Source: Stenopsyche tienmushanensis (lineage: Eukaryota > Arthropoda > Insecta > Trichoptera > Stenopsychidae). Taken from it: a DNA stretch of 64,000 nucleotides. Location: positions 186,001-250,000 of the forward strand of contig WACJ01000114.1 of NCBI GenBank assembly GCA_008973525.1, written 5' to 3'. The notes beneath the pieces were generated by a model that worked only from the letters and a program-made list of their open reading frames with translations, ran no database searches and was not told the DNA's origin. How positions within the stretch are numbered: the first letter of the stretch is position 1; the number at the start of each line of letters is the position of its first letter. Below, in pieces: positions 25,243 to 37,847 of this stretch. A program made the translations under genes and the position numbers.

Positions 25243-25768
25243 TTTTAAGGAGTATTATCGAAGGGTCTTCGATATGACCTTCACTATTCAGAAAGAACAC
25301 TCTTGTGCATTGAAGCTCCGAGGCGGACAGAGAGAGAAAGAACTTAGCGCAGTTCAGGAGACTGAGACGGAGAGCTTTCTTGCATGCATCGCAGGATTTT
25401 ATAGATCGTTAAGCCCAAATTTATCGACTTATAATGATCTCGATTTCAAGTGTGTTATTTGTTTACGCAAAGAAACGACCGAATATTGTGTGTTATCGAG
25501 AGTGTTTGTTTATTTAACTGCTTGCTGTTTTTCGCTGCGTGTTGAATGAGTCTTTGTCCAATTATCATTTCCTTCTAAAGGAGGAGCACTTGAATCGATT
25601 TTTTGTACATTGTTTATGTAAAGAAATGACGTGGTCTTGTATGCACTATCAAGTGTTCATTTACAATTGACTCTGCCTCGAATTGAAGATTGTCTTACGC
25701 TGATTAGGAACTAACAGAAAGTAATCGGTGTAAAGCGATTATGACATCAACGACTTCATCGATTTCTC
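25243..25768. repeat. Repeat family R2, copy 2
   Basis: Nearly the same text as the core of the Tigger-type element at 13310-13830, including ACTATTCAGAAAGARCACTC, GAAGCTCCGAGGCGGACAGA and TTGACTCTGCCTCGAATTG. The pogo-type ends are not visible around this copy. Confidence 0.75.
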
Positions 25769-26049
25769 ATTTTATAGGATATATTTGTAGTGATTTATGT
25801 TCATTAATTTTTCCTCAATGTTAAATTTTCCGAAATATTTCATTGAAATCAACAGACTTCATTTTGATTAAAATAACTGAGTTTTGAATCATGGTTGAAG
25901 CATATTTGGAGCATGAAAATTTAATTTTAGATTGAACAATTTGGTATTATTACTTGGTAGAGCACAGTGTGGAAAATTCTATACATTCAGCTTATTTCAA
26001 TGAACTGAATAACCAATTGTTTTATCTTGAAATTATCAACATAGACAAT

Positions 26050-26226
26050 AGACTGCCAGCGAATTTAGAGATATTAGAAATTGCATAAAAAGTATGCACG
26101 ACTTATATATTTTATTGTCTAAAAACGACTTTTGTGTTCTAATTTGTGTCTACCATAATATTTTTTTCGTGATAAAAATATTATTTTTTTCTATGAAAAA
26201 ACATAGCGACTCACCAGTGAGTCGCT
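26050..26226 (-). mobile_element. TTAA-type element end with a 22-bp palindrome, copy 1
   Basis: Reverse-complemented, it starts CGCCAGCGACTCACTGGTGA and GTCGCTATGTTTTTT, and it continues into text matching 43700-43850 (GCAATTTCTAATATCT). The other copy begins at 43586. The terminal TTAA here is degraded to TTTAAA. Confidence 0.6.
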
Positions 26227-29092
26227 GGCGTTTAAATTTGTAAAGAAAATCCATTTAACAACTTAAAAAATTGCAAAACATAGGGATTTCAACCTGACAT
26301 CCCTGTTTCATTTCAGCTAACATCTGACAGTTTAACTTGAAATGGAAACAGTTTAATTTGTAATGAAAAAGTTTAACTTGGCGTTAAAATACTTTAATAC
26401 TGGGGCAGAAACATTGTTTGTTTAATTATTCCTACAAAGCTGATTTTTTATCATTTTATTTTTTTGATATCTAATATATAAAAAAATAATGTTTGTTTGT
26501 CCGTATTTAATGCGCTGCCATACCGTTCATCCAATTGCGATAAAACTTTGTCAACTTATTTTTTACACTTGCAGAAATAACATAGATATAGCAAAAATAT
26601 TATTTATATTGAAACCTGTTAAAAAAACATTATATAAATGCTTTATACAAGACTGAAACTATATTGTAGCTGCTCATAATAAATATTATATGCACTTAAT
26701 ATTGCAATGCTTATAAAGTTGCAATGCTTCAATCGAGTTCTTGCTTTACAGCTTTAGCTACATCTATTGAAGCCCTAGCCACCTTGTATCGAAAATAGAT
26801 GACGTTTATTTAATAATAATTAACGTAAACTACTTGTACACAAAAAAGCAGCCTTGCATATTTAATTATGGTATGTATATTTATTAAGGTTTCGAAAGTT
26901 GTTATTAATGTCCGCAACGTTGAAAGCTTGGTAGACTGTATTTTTCTTGATTTATATCGACTGAAATAAAAATTAACTTTGTAGAAATGGGTGCAAAATT
27001 TCGGTCGCATGTCACAAAAACTAATATATTAATAATTTGGAAGGAAATTATTAAATATTTTCAAATTATGTAATATTATTAATCTATTAAAATCATCAAA
27101 CAGAATTGTAGACATGAGAGGAGTAAATCTTGTTTTTCTACAAAGTGGTTCATTGTTGGAAATATAAATAGTCTTTGTGGACAAAGCATTTAAAAAAATG
27201 TTATTTTTCAAGACATAATGAAAATTCTAGAAAATAGCAACTTTTTTTGTAATTATTGTTTCACTTTTCAATGAAAGTGCTTTATGTAATTTCATATAAC
27301 TCTTCCGCCTTCATGCACTATTATTTTTTGGATAATTAGTGAAAAAAACTATCAATGGATCATGTATCGCCAAGCGAAGCGTTTCTATATTTATCGTCTA
27401 TTGGTTTTGTTTTAAAAATTATGCAAAAAAGTATTTTTGTGATTGAATCCAAAGAGGAAATTATACGTTTGCGGTTCACTAAACTATTTGTTAATTTGTC
27501 GATTCACACTTCACTGAAATATCGGCGTTTCTCAATTGCTTCAAATTTGGGATCTGTCTAATGAAGACCAATAGTAAATATTTATTTTTTAAAAATTGCA
27601 TTTGATCATGTTTTATGTTGTGATAAATTTGAATATGGATGTTAACTTAAGATCTCTAACTGCATTTTTTCAAACATTCTTAAATTAAAATAATAATCTC
27701 TTTCATTTTTGATGATAGAATTTTTATTAAATGAACTAAAATTATATCAAGAATGGCATTAGATGTGGAAAATAAGCAAAAGTTGGATGCCAAACTCGAA
27801 TCAAATCCTATTCTAATAATTATTTTTCTTCAGCCAGCACTAAATTGTTTTGGTTTGGTAGTCAATAGACTTCGAATATTAAGATGATTCGAAAAAAATA
27901 TATTCCTAATAAATTTGAAGTACTGAACGAAGAAGATAAAAATGATATTGCATAATAATAAAAGTCATAGATGGCAGTAGTTGTTGATAGTATTAATATT
28001 TCCAATGGAACATCTTGATCCAAGATTATCTTAGTTTTCTCATTCTATATGTAGTAAATAATGGGATACCACCACATAATCCTTCATCCCTGGGAAAATC
28101 TTTGATAGAAATGGATGTCCCACGTCCGATAGTGGATTGAGATACAATAATAAAAAATGCAGCTTATTGGATCCAATGAAAGCAAAGAACTCACCTTATC
28201 CTGAACATTGCTACGACAGTGAGTTTGAATCATACAGTTGAATCTGCGATACGAAGCACCAATTTCACAAACACATTAACGACCCTCAATTAACTGTTGC
28301 TTAACTTTCACGCAGATGCAGTCAAATCGCTACAGGAATCAATCTCGCCGGACGATTGCAATTCCTTGGACCACACTGGGTAAACGGCTTGATCATCACG
28401 CCACTTTTTCATCAGCAAGCTGGACCGAAACGGAGAAGAGTCTGCTGCTGAAGTGAACTGCGACGATCCTCGATGGTCGCGGGCAGACTCCGCCGATGCT
28501 AACAGTTTCACAGGTAATCGTTGACTGAACGCCCCATGGTTTCAGTTCTATGATATTGCTCGCATTCTGCACACTGTTCGCATTCTTTATTATGCATGAT
28601 GCATCGCCGACCGTTATTAACTTTTTAATTTTGCACGAACGAAATTGAACGCCGTAAAACGTCGATATCGACAAGAAAATAAATACATGGTTCGTAATAC
28701 ATTAGTCTGCAGAATTTCTTTGAGCTGGTCGCTGATCCAGCGACCAGCTAAAATCACTGGTTTTACAGAGCTGTGATTAAATATATTTTCTGAAGGTATA
28801 TCATAATCGACATCAATCACAACTTATGACGCAAATTAAGTGCATTGAGTGATATATGTAGCTTCAATATGCAATCGTTTTAAAGAATTGCTACTTTAAT
28901 ATGACAATGATATAATTAAGTTTTTCACAGAGCCGCAACGAGTACCCGACCTACCCAAGATAATAGCATAAATTAGTAAAATAGATAAATATCGTTCGCC
29001 ACCTCATTTGGCACGAGCCACCTGTATAAGTTAGCCTCTGAGGGAGCTTCCATGATTGTACAGATCATAGAAAATGCCACAAAAGGCCAGTG
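26227..29092. other. Gene-free stretch with a Helitron-like repeat and a GC-richer patch
   Basis: At about 26470-26560 lies the second copy of the repeat noted near 8640 (TTCATCCAATTGCGATAAAA). 28300-28530 is locally GC-richer, and on the minus strand it is open for 67 residues (28511-28308, containing MKKWRDDQAVYPVWSKELQ). It could hold an exon, but no splice arrangement joining it to the SLC6 gene in frame was found. The rest is AT-rich with nothing recognised. Confidence 0.4.
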
Positions 29093-29379
29093 TGTCCAAA
29101 CGGTCCGCTTTTCGGACCGCTGACATGACAAACGAGCGCTTCGCGAACTCTCATTACAAAACGATGTTGTCCGAAGAAGACTGATTGGGTGGGTTTGTTT
29201 AAAATTTACAATCGGTCGAAAATATAGTTGTCTTTATTATGTTTAAGCGATAACGAAGAAAAGAGGGATTAGACAACTTAGTACATATTATAAAAACGGA
29301 CAGCACAAGAGGGTGTGGCGTCCAATCGCAAGGCTCTCATTCGTAATGTCAGCAGTCCGAAAAGCGGACCGAATGGACA
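29093..29379. mobile_element. 287-bp MITE with 34-bp inverted ends
   Basis: Left end TGTCCAAACGGTCCGCTTTT, right end reverse-complemented TGTCCATTCGGTCCGCTTTT, both continuing through CGGAC-YGCTGACAT: 34 bp with about three differences. Each end also contains a small self-complementary core (GGTCCGCTTTTCGGACC). No target duplication was recognised. Confidence 0.8.
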
Positions 29380-31593
29380 TCTTTTAGAGATTTTCGCAAA
29401 TTCATGGGTATATTATACACATAGTGATTTTAGCAGACGTGGAAATAGAGAATTTATTATCTTTAGACGCTATGTTATATTACATTCTAAATGCTTTGGA
29501 TATCGCAAAAATATCATTCGCCTAATAAAGCTAAATACTTAAGATTTGAGTTACATTAAAAGACCGTCACGCTCCTAATATGAGCCTAATTCGATCCACT
29601 ACCATACATATGAAATGATTGTGTGAATTTGAAAAAATTATGTCACTAATTATGTGGCATGGTATGTGGACTTTTACCAGTAACTGTATGTATCAGTCGG
29701 CTTAGTATCGGGCCTTAATCATCACGCTTTGAAAAATTAACAGTTCTTTGGCTCACTCTAAGTATCATATCACTCGATATGACTCCAAGAAAGAGCAATG
29801 TGTATGTGCGGATTCGTTATAGTATGATATTTTTATAATTTTTATTGCATTTATGTACAAATAATCTGAAATCCTTGATGAAACTGTTCTCGCATTTGAT
29901 TTAACTGGCGTAATCATTGAAAATATCCTTCCTCTTTACAATCAATGCGCGGAGTTGTTAGAATCAAAAGACAAAGATTAGGAGCGAATAAATGCAGCCG
30001 AGCGTGTTATAGCGGATTATTTGGCTATAAATTTTACGTAATAAACATGGACAGGTCAAGCGAGAAACACTAGTTTATTTTTTGCAACGCAGAACCAAAT
30101 TATTAATTAATATTCCTCCGTTGATCGCTATCCCCCGTTAATCGCGACCTTCTTTGAAACGCAATCCTCGTCATCGTTGCTGATGAATGGACTGACAGCG
30201 GGCTAATAAGCCCTAACTGGCTTCTTGTTTGGCGGAGGCCCAACTTTGGTCGCATTGAGCTATTTTTATGGATTATGCGTGCTCCCCTGTATATGTAATT
30301 AAATTATTCAAGGCATTAAGTCGATGGAAGGCGAGCGGTTGTTGTGCATCGGTCCAAATAGGTAATCGACCTATGGACGACTCGTGAAGTAATTATTAAA
30401 TTAATTAATTGTTATGCTGCTCAAGAATTGAACTTATGATATAAATCGATTCTATCGATAGAATAATACAGAAAAATCAATCAAACAGTAGTTAATTTGA
30501 TTCATACGGTAATGGATTCCGTTAAATTATATTAGAAATTACTGACAGTATACATAAGAGGAGTGTTTAATCATTTATCTATTTAAGGCGGTATCAAATA
30601 ATTTCCCCCCAAAATCTGCAAAAAGATTTTTAAGCGAATGTTTTTGTAAGTTCTTAAATATATTTGTCGTTTTTACATTTTTATTTCTTTTATTGATATG
30701 ACAGAACATCAAATTATCAAAAAGGTTGCACAACACTGCATTACAAGACAGACAATAAAATCATATGAATCAATAACAACGACAATTGATAGTTCTTGCA
30801 TTAACTGACAAATGGAATATCAATCAATTGCCATTGGAGGTTTCATTATTTTATATGGAAACGCGTGGTTTTTAAATCTTATCAGCAATCACTGTCATTG
30901 ATATTTTTTTAACGTCAAAAACAGCGCAACTTTTATTTCTCAGAAAAGAGAATTGTAAATGCATTCATTGAAAGTTGTATGTACGTCTCTGATGGCACGC
31001 TCCGATGATATTTCGGAGGCACGCGAGTGCCAATCTGACATTCTTTTTCATAGTCGGCCACCAAAAGCCATTACACTTTGGTAACGGAAGACCCTGCTGA
31101 TATAAGGAACATGCCATCGGCTCGTTAACGGCATCATTTCAAGAGTCCATATAACATATTTGGTCTCTAAAGCTTTTCCAGGACGAACTGTATCCCTATA
31201 TACAAACACAATCATAGCCTCGTTCGTCTTAATGCGCCAATGTAACGTTATATTTAATATACATATTTTAATAACAACAAATAAAGATACTCTAACTGTA
31301 GTGTGGTTCGTGCTGAGAAGTAGTTATATTCTTTTAAATAAAATTTCAGCCAGCGTTTCGATCGGTTTATTACAATTTTTTATATCAACGTCCAACGTTT
31401 TTGGTAATATTCCATTTAAAAAAATAATTTTTGATTGCTCATATATGTCAGAGCTTCATAAACTTTTATTTTATACGGTACACCACGGCATGCTACAACC
31501 AAAAATAGATATAAAAATACAGTGGTTTTTAACCTTTTTCGGTCGCAGCTTACAACTTACTAAGCCTTGCACAAATTGCAACAAATGACGTAC
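29380..31593. other. Intergenic stretch, nothing firmly recognised
   Basis: AT-rich with scattered palindromic words such as ATCGATTCTATCGATAGAAT near 30445. One 142-codon frame at 31160-31588 has no recognisable motif and a biased composition, and is not called a gene. Confidence 0.45.
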
Positions 31594-31794
31594 GACTAGG
31601 GGTTCCAAATATTCATAAAATCAATTATTCGAATAACGAATATGAAATTGGAAAATTATGCAAAATTGGAGCTAAATTTTTACTTGTATTCGATATTTCG
31701 AACCTCCTGTCGGGTTCGTGTTCGCAAATTGAGTCAATCCTTTAGTTAATATTGACTCAATATTTTCTTAATTAATATTTAAAAATTTTCGTCA

Positions 31795-32525
31795 TCTGTA
31801 CTTATATAAATACAATCCATTGGCTCATCAACAGTAGTGGAAGAAGAAGCAGCAGTAGTCTTTTAAAAAACAAATCCAACTTTAGTTGAGTTGTTTGTTG
31901 TTTTTTTCCCTGTATATTTCTTTGTGGCAAGCAAGATCTTTTTGAATATCGTATTATAGTAAAAAATCTTTCATTATCCGAATCCATTTTTGCAAATTTT
32001 TGCATTCCTCTCGCATATTTTTAATCGCATGATGAATATTAAAATTCTTCCAAAATTCTTTAAATGATTTTCCATCGTCGAGTGCTAGTATTGCTTGAGC
32101 AAATGTAGTTTTTAAATAAAAGGCTTTAAATGTGGCAATAGCTTCCTGGTCCATGAGTTGCAAAATACTGGTGGTATTAGGGGGTAAATACAAGATTTTA
32201 ACGCTAGAATGAAAATTTCCGATGTGTTGTGGATGTCCTGGTGCATTATCTAGTATTAAAAATATATTGCATGGAATTCCTTTCAGTTTATAATATTGTC
32301 CTACTTCTGGAATAAATAAATTTAAAAATAGTCTTCAAAAATAAATTGTGTCATCCACCCTTTTTTGTTTGAACGGTAATATAGTGGTAAGATATCAATA
32401 TTGATTCCTTTGACTCTCGGCTTTTTAGAGTGATAAATCATTAATGGTTTCAATTTATATTCATCAATATTGCCATCCAATAAGAGCGTGAAATGATCCT
32501 TAAATGTCTTGAAGCCAGGCACTTA
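31795..32525 (-). pseudogene. Tigger/jerky-type DDE transposase fragment
   Basis: Minus strand, high to low: PGFKTFKDHFTLLLDGNIDE then YKLKPLMIYHSKKPR and YRSNKKGWMTQFIFEDYF (32522-32322). After a frame change come the catalytic-type block NIFLILDNAPGHPQH, then LPPNTTSILQLMDQ-AIATF and FWKNFNIHHAI (32193-31954). These are the DDE core blocks of Tigger/CENP-B-related pogo transposases. The DNA-binding N terminus is missing and at least one frameshift is present, so it is dead. Confidence 0.88.
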
Positions 32526-32565
32526 CTTTTTTCTTCCTCATTAATAATGCACATGCACCGCAATG

Positions 32566-32933
32566 CAATTATATAAAAAACCTAGCTTTTTGTATGAGTT
32601 CAAATTGGGGCTCAATGCAGTGAAAGCAGGTTGATTATTAACTGAGCATTCGGAGAAGGATCGATTTGAGAAAGAATAATTCGAAAAGGGCAAAAATAAT
32701 GTCGAAAGAGGGAAGATAAAAATTCTGGATAAGTGGGTGCCACACGAACTGTCAGAAGGCTAAAATTGAGTCATTTGGAAGTGTTTTCTTCTTTGATAAA
32801 TTCAAATGCATAACGATAATAGTTATTTACACTAAAATAAGTAGCAGAAATTGACGCGATAATTTCTCTCCGAGTCTCCGATAATTGGTTTGAAAACAAA
32901 AATGCATCCAAGATTTGAAATAAGTTATATTTA
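32566..32933 (+). mobile_element. Internally deleted mariner, copy A
   Basis: The plus strand reads LYEFKLG-NAVKA from the mariner N terminus, then jumps over a shared deletion to [14 protein letters not shown], with stops between. The same deletion joint is seen at 38560-38720 and on the minus strand at 48480-48655, so the deleted form itself spread. Confidence 0.7.
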
Positions 32934-32941
32934 CTTGGGAT

Positions 32942-33921
32942 TAGGGAATCCAATCCCGAGCCAAAATTTCGATCCCGGGATTTCGGGATTTCATTAGACA
33001 ATCCCGGGACCAGTCCCGGGATCCCGGGATTGGGATTTTCAATATTTTAAGAAATTACCTTGATGAATTTGATCAAAAATTACTAATAAGTCCATTTGTT
33101 CAATATAAAAAATCACTTGAAGGCTAAAGAATTTTATTTATTTAAGAAAAGATAAAAATACAATTCAAAAATAGATAAATAAAACACTAAAAAATTCAAA
33201 TATTATTTTGAAAATATGCCCGAAGTAACATTAACATTAAACATTAGTGTTTCGTCATTTAGTCTGGATCTGATTTTGGAAGTCAGAAAACTTGCTGCTG
33301 AAAATGCACGCTCAACTTCCACACTCGTTGGAGGTATCGTCATCAGATATTTAAATGCTAGTTCCCTCATTTTCGTATAACACCATCAATGTGACTGATA
33401 AAATTCTTTTCTGCTGAGACACGGACTAAAAATCGCAAAATTCCTGATTTCCCGACAAATTATTTATTTCCGTCGCTGCAGATGAATACTTATATACTAT
33501 AATACTTTGATGTGATTTGTAATTATATTACGGAGAAACACAAAAATTCGGAACCCCGTATCTATTATATTTCATATCGATATACCCATTATTCGTCGAG
33601 GTGTAGTAAATACATCACCGGTAGGGAAAGATTACTATAACAATTTAAAAAACATACATGTACGCTATATATGTATACATAGATTAGACAGTCACTGCCC
33701 CTGGGTGTCGCCTATGTTCGCCAATTAGTAATTACGCCACTGTTTCCAAGCGTCCAGATTTCGTCGGGAATGTCTCGATTTAGTAGCCTTCATCGTGTTG
33801 GTGAGGTGTACGATTTCTGTTAGATAAAAATTTCAATCCCGGGATTTTCGGGATTACGTTTTCTAATCCCGGGATTCTTAAGTACCTAAAACTGTTCGGG
33901 ATCCCGGGATTGGATTCCCTG
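32942..33921 (-). mobile_element. Non-autonomous hAT element, copy 2 of 3, with 8-bp target duplication
   Basis: Inverted ends start TAGGGAATCCAATCCC at 32942 and finish GGATTGGATTCCCTG at 33921. The octamer CTTGGGAT flanks it at 32934-32941 and 33922-33929, the diagnostic hAT duplication. The matching empty site is in the paralogous repeat near 38890-38905 (CTACTTGGGATTTATTACGA). Relative to copy 3 it has lost about 20 nt upstream of the hATC domain, but the domain itself is still open from MTIPPTSVEVERAF. Confidence 0.92.
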
Positions 33922-34084
33922 CTTGGGATTATTACGAATAAACTTTTTAATTACATTACAAAAGACTGGGACTGCGTACGACCAATCGATATTTTTTAGT
34001 TTAAAAGTGCAAAAACCACTCATTATCATTATAATTATAATCTTATTTCCAATTGTGGAACGATTGAATCATTAGTTGATTGTG

Positions 34085-34775
34085 ATATTTGACCATTATA
34101 GATTTAATAATTGTAGATGAAAAATGGGTTATCTATTCGAACTTTAAAAAGAAAAAGCAGTGGTTAATCCTTGGAGAATAAACAATTTCAACCCCGAAAG
34201 CCGGACTTCATAAAAAATATTGTTTACTGTGTTGGGAATAATTTATTTTGAATTTTCAAAAGAAGGTGAAACGGTCATAGTACAGTATTGTGAAGAACTT
34301 AATCGTTTGAGTGCGATATTATGTCAAAAGAGATCAGATTTAATGAAAAACCGTAACGTAATCATGCAACTGCTGATTTGACGTTAAAAAAATTAAGGGA
34401 CTTGTTTGGGACACTTCATTGCATCTTGCATATTCACCAAATCTGGAATCTTTGGATTATTACTCATTTCGGTCAATGGAACATTTTTAACAGAAAAAAA
34501 TAAATCATCGAATTCAGAAATTTCGATCTGGAAATTTTGATTTAAAAAAATTGCCCTGGAACTGGAAGACTGCGTAAAGTGGATGCCGCTACACTGAGTG
34601 CTGAAATTGAAAGTAATCTAACCACAACTATTGAAAAACTATCAACCAATCTTGGATACTTATGGTCGAGTGTTCAAAAAAATCTAAAAAAAAATGCGAA
34701 GGTGTGGAGACAAGGAAGATGGGTGCCGCAGGAGCTAAGCCAAGAGCCTAGTTATATTTCACAACGTGCAAAATA
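34085..34775 (+). pseudogene. Rearranged mariner transposase remnants
   Basis: First comes a broken C-terminal half: DEKWVIYSNFKKKKQWL, then LAYSPNLESLDYYSFRSMEH (the D34D-type DDYH region, with ESLDYYSF). Immediately after is N-terminal material: FRSGNFDLK, then AATLSAEIESNLTTTIEKLS and RQGRWVPQELSQ (34579-34776). The halves are in the wrong order for one gene. Many stops are present. Confidence 0.8.
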
Positions 34776-35639
34776 AAAATGCAATTATTTAGCGATTTTA
34801 TATGTTATGTATGAGATCAAGTGCAAGCGTTTTTATACACCGGGAAACCGCAACTCTAAAACATGGAATTGCCCTCTTCAATAAGAACGTATGGTCACCC
34901 TACTTGCGCATGCCAAATAAAATACGTGTATTAAACAGACGATCTTATGAATCGAACAAGAGCGCCGGATGAATTAAGGCGCACACAAACTGATCAACCA
35001 TGCTCATGTGTTGTATGTCTTCGATTGGCTCTTACATGAAGCTGTGGGACAGTCGATGCATATTTGTAAAGATCAATGGGGTAAATGAATTCACGAGCGA
35101 AATTGTAATGTCGTGCTAAATGACTCGAGCTATATTACTTTGATGGCTTTGATTGATGCAAATGGACGATAATATCGACATGGTGTGCTGACTTCTCGCA
35201 GATTTAATTGTTTCTTGATACAAGCATGCACAGTTTAAGAAAATTGTTAAATGCGTTACTCGCTCATATGCACTTTCGAACCGAGAATGCAAGATGTTTA
35301 TCTTATCTCTTGCCAGACAATGTGTGGGAGGTGAACGAAAACATTATCTCGTTGTTTATAGCATGTTTTGAGAGGCTAATTTGAGAAAATTGAGAATGTG
35401 CAAGAAAAAAAATGACAATAGAGCGTTGACGGTCAGTAATGTAGTACTTTTTTCGAAACATATTTTTGAATATTTTCCGTTGTAGATTTCAAAATTGCTG
35501 ATTTAAATTTATGGGGTGCAAGTTTACTGAATATGAAGATAGATATTGTATGATAGATGTTATTGAAATGCTTCTAGTCTTATAATTTTCTTGAAATATA
35601 CACGTCTAAACATTCTCAATATATATTTTTTTTATACAA

Positions 35640-35872
35640 ACTCGTAAATGTTCATACTTACTTTTCAACAAAAAATCGCATTCTAAAGGATAAGCTCTTT
35701 CAACAAAGATAAGACGACTTTCATTCATGTAGTCTTGAGAATAGGCGTTTGTTTTGATAATTAAAATACTCGCATCATTCATATCCTTGATCAATTTTGT
35801 TATTCCCCCTTGATAGTTCTGGGGTGGCGTCTTTAGCCGGGTATCACCACTATTTTGCAAAATCTATTCCTT
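35640..35872 (-). CDS. Orphan exon-like open frame, unrecognised
   Basis: On the minus strand a 76-codon stretch is open (TPPQNYQGGITKLIKDMN, then YMNESRLIFVERAYPLECDF). It ends in a textbook donor, AAAA|GTAAGTATG, near 35664. Codon use looks coding-like compared with its surroundings. A possible acceptor (GGAATAG or AAATAG) lies just upstream, with a poor pyrimidine tract. No partner exons were found and no family recognised. It may be a lone exon of a gene on this strand or a transposon relic. Confidence 0.3.
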
Positions 35873-37847
35873 CAGAAGTAAACTGGCAGGCTTGCACAGT
35901 AGCCCTGTCCTTTTATTTTCGCAACACATTAATAGGCAAAAATAGCTGAACAATAGAAAGCAAATGCCGTGCAAGTTGAACATTAAAAAAAATTCCAAAG
36001 AAATGAACGAATATTGTGTTTAAATACTATCAACAGTGTTAATGTTCATTTATTGAGCTTGATTCATTATTAAGTATGTTACACATTAGAACGTAACGTG
36101 TATGTTCTCCGGTTTGAAAGGATTAATGGTAGAGTTCTCATTCATTCGAATCGATTGACACATTAGAGAATTAATGAAAAATAACCCAAATATTTATTTT
36201 ATGAAAAATTGTATTATAAAAAGCTCCGTAACTAACTGGAATAAAAATTCCTGCCTTGATTTTTTCCCCCGTTGTTTCTTTATATTGTTTTTTAGAGGTG
36301 GGTTTAAACAAATCACCTTTTATGGCAACCATTTTGACATAATTTTTCATGGCGTTGTTTTTAAAAATGTGATCACCAGCCACAACTTCTGTAGATTTAA
36401 ACCCAAGAAGATTGAGTTACGAATCCAACCTCTCAAAGCTAAATCAGAATGTTTATACGGCATATAATACTTGCTCTACCGGATTGTGTATTAATGTTTT
36501 CAGGATGTGGAATAAAAAAATTGATTTTGCTTAAATGATTTATTTATAATAATAAACATAAAAAAGTAACTAACATCATATAATTATTATAACTATCAAA
36601 TTCAGGATAATCCAAAATTGAATTTTGATTTTGTGGAGACATAATCGTGCGCTTGAATCGTTCATATGTAGACCCAAAACGGAGAAAGTTGAAATTGAAA
36701 AGATGTGAAATATCCTTTGGTAGTCCTTATCGATGTAATTTTTTCGATATTGTCGTACGTGCTCTTATCACTAATAACGATCGTGCTTTCGGCGATTTTA
36801 TAAAAGAGAATCGTTCCGATTCGAAGATGAAATTCCCGAAACAACAAAGTAACCTTACATAACTAAAATATCACAAGATTAATCCTAGAAACCGTATCTA
36901 ATAGGTGCAGTTGATGAGATAAAAACCGAGTCAGATTTTTACATAATTAGAAAATCTGAAGGTTCATCGAGTCGCGAACGAATGCATTTTTTTCCGTTTG
37001 CATCAAACTTTCTATTTGCATTTAAATCGTGAATTTATTTGAATAAACTGCAATTGGATTCTTGCACGCATAGAAAAATCGTTGAGCATTGGAAAAATTT
37101 TCTACATCTGTGGTTTGAATAGATTTGTGTGCGTTGGTGTTATTTTTTAAGGATTGAAAACATTACTGGACCAAAAATGAGGGCATCTGCGCGAAATATG
37201 CTCCTATTTCAAATGCAGTGGGCCTTGGAAGATATTTTTAAAAAAATCTGACGCATTGGAATGGTTCCAAAGACAATTATTTTTCTACGCTGGTTCATAA
37301 AGATGGAACGTTGGATTGAAATATCCGCCATTAACATGAATTATTTACGATTTGCGCTTCCTACTTAATACAAGATGGTGTATATTACAGTATATTATTA
37401 AAAATGGTGTCAAAAACATTTTTTTTGCATGCACATTTAATGTTTAAATTATGATTATCAAGGATTTATTCAAGAAGCCCAAGAAAAAATATGAGTAAAA
37501 GTGAAAAGTAATGTTAAGGAATGCTAGTAAAAAAGTATTCATCGACTTGAATGATGACTAAAACGATATATTAAAGGAAATAAAAGATAAATAGGGGCAA
37601 AGTAATCGAGATATGCTTTATAAGCTTCTTGACGGATTATAATAGAAATGACCAAGAAAAATAATAGACCATGATTAGAAATTATTGTTAGCCCGAAATA
37701 GGAACACGATGTAATGAATAATGACGAATGAAAAACTTTAAAATCGAACCTTAATAGTTATTAACAACTGTGCTTTCAAATTAAATTCCCAGCCTAATAC
37801 AAGCACGTGCCGTAATGCTAACTAAAATAATCGTCTTTTGCTTTCAT
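35873..37847. other. Intergenic stretch, nothing firmly recognised
   Basis: AT-rich. Overlapping open frames at 36171-36467 on both strands and 36647-36862 show no motif. No repeat relation to other parts of the window was noticed. Confidence 0.45.

Larger units (their letters stand above)
31594..33975. mobile_element. Composite repeat R1 copy A: Tigger fragment, mariner fragment and hAT insertion
   Basis: The left flank (GGGGTTCCAAATATTCATAA, then CGATATTTCGAACCTCCTGT) is shared with 38205-38300, and in reverse with 48770-48815. The right part (32566-32933 plus 33930-33955) is a deleted mariner shared with 38540-38925 and, inverted, 48394-48655. Between them is a Tigger transposase piece. 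The hAT copy at 32942-33921 splits the mariner part. Order of events: composite first, hAT last. Confidence 0.7.

Noticed and set aside
28308..28674. First coding exon of the SLC6 gene (minus strand, GC-richer patch).
   Set aside because: No donor gives the phase needed by the acceptor at 24453, and the sequence shows no transporter N-terminal feature.
31160..31588. 142-codon plus-strand frame as a gene.
   Set aside because: Biased hydrophobic composition, no motif, no splice or promoter context; can occur by chance in AT-rich DNA.
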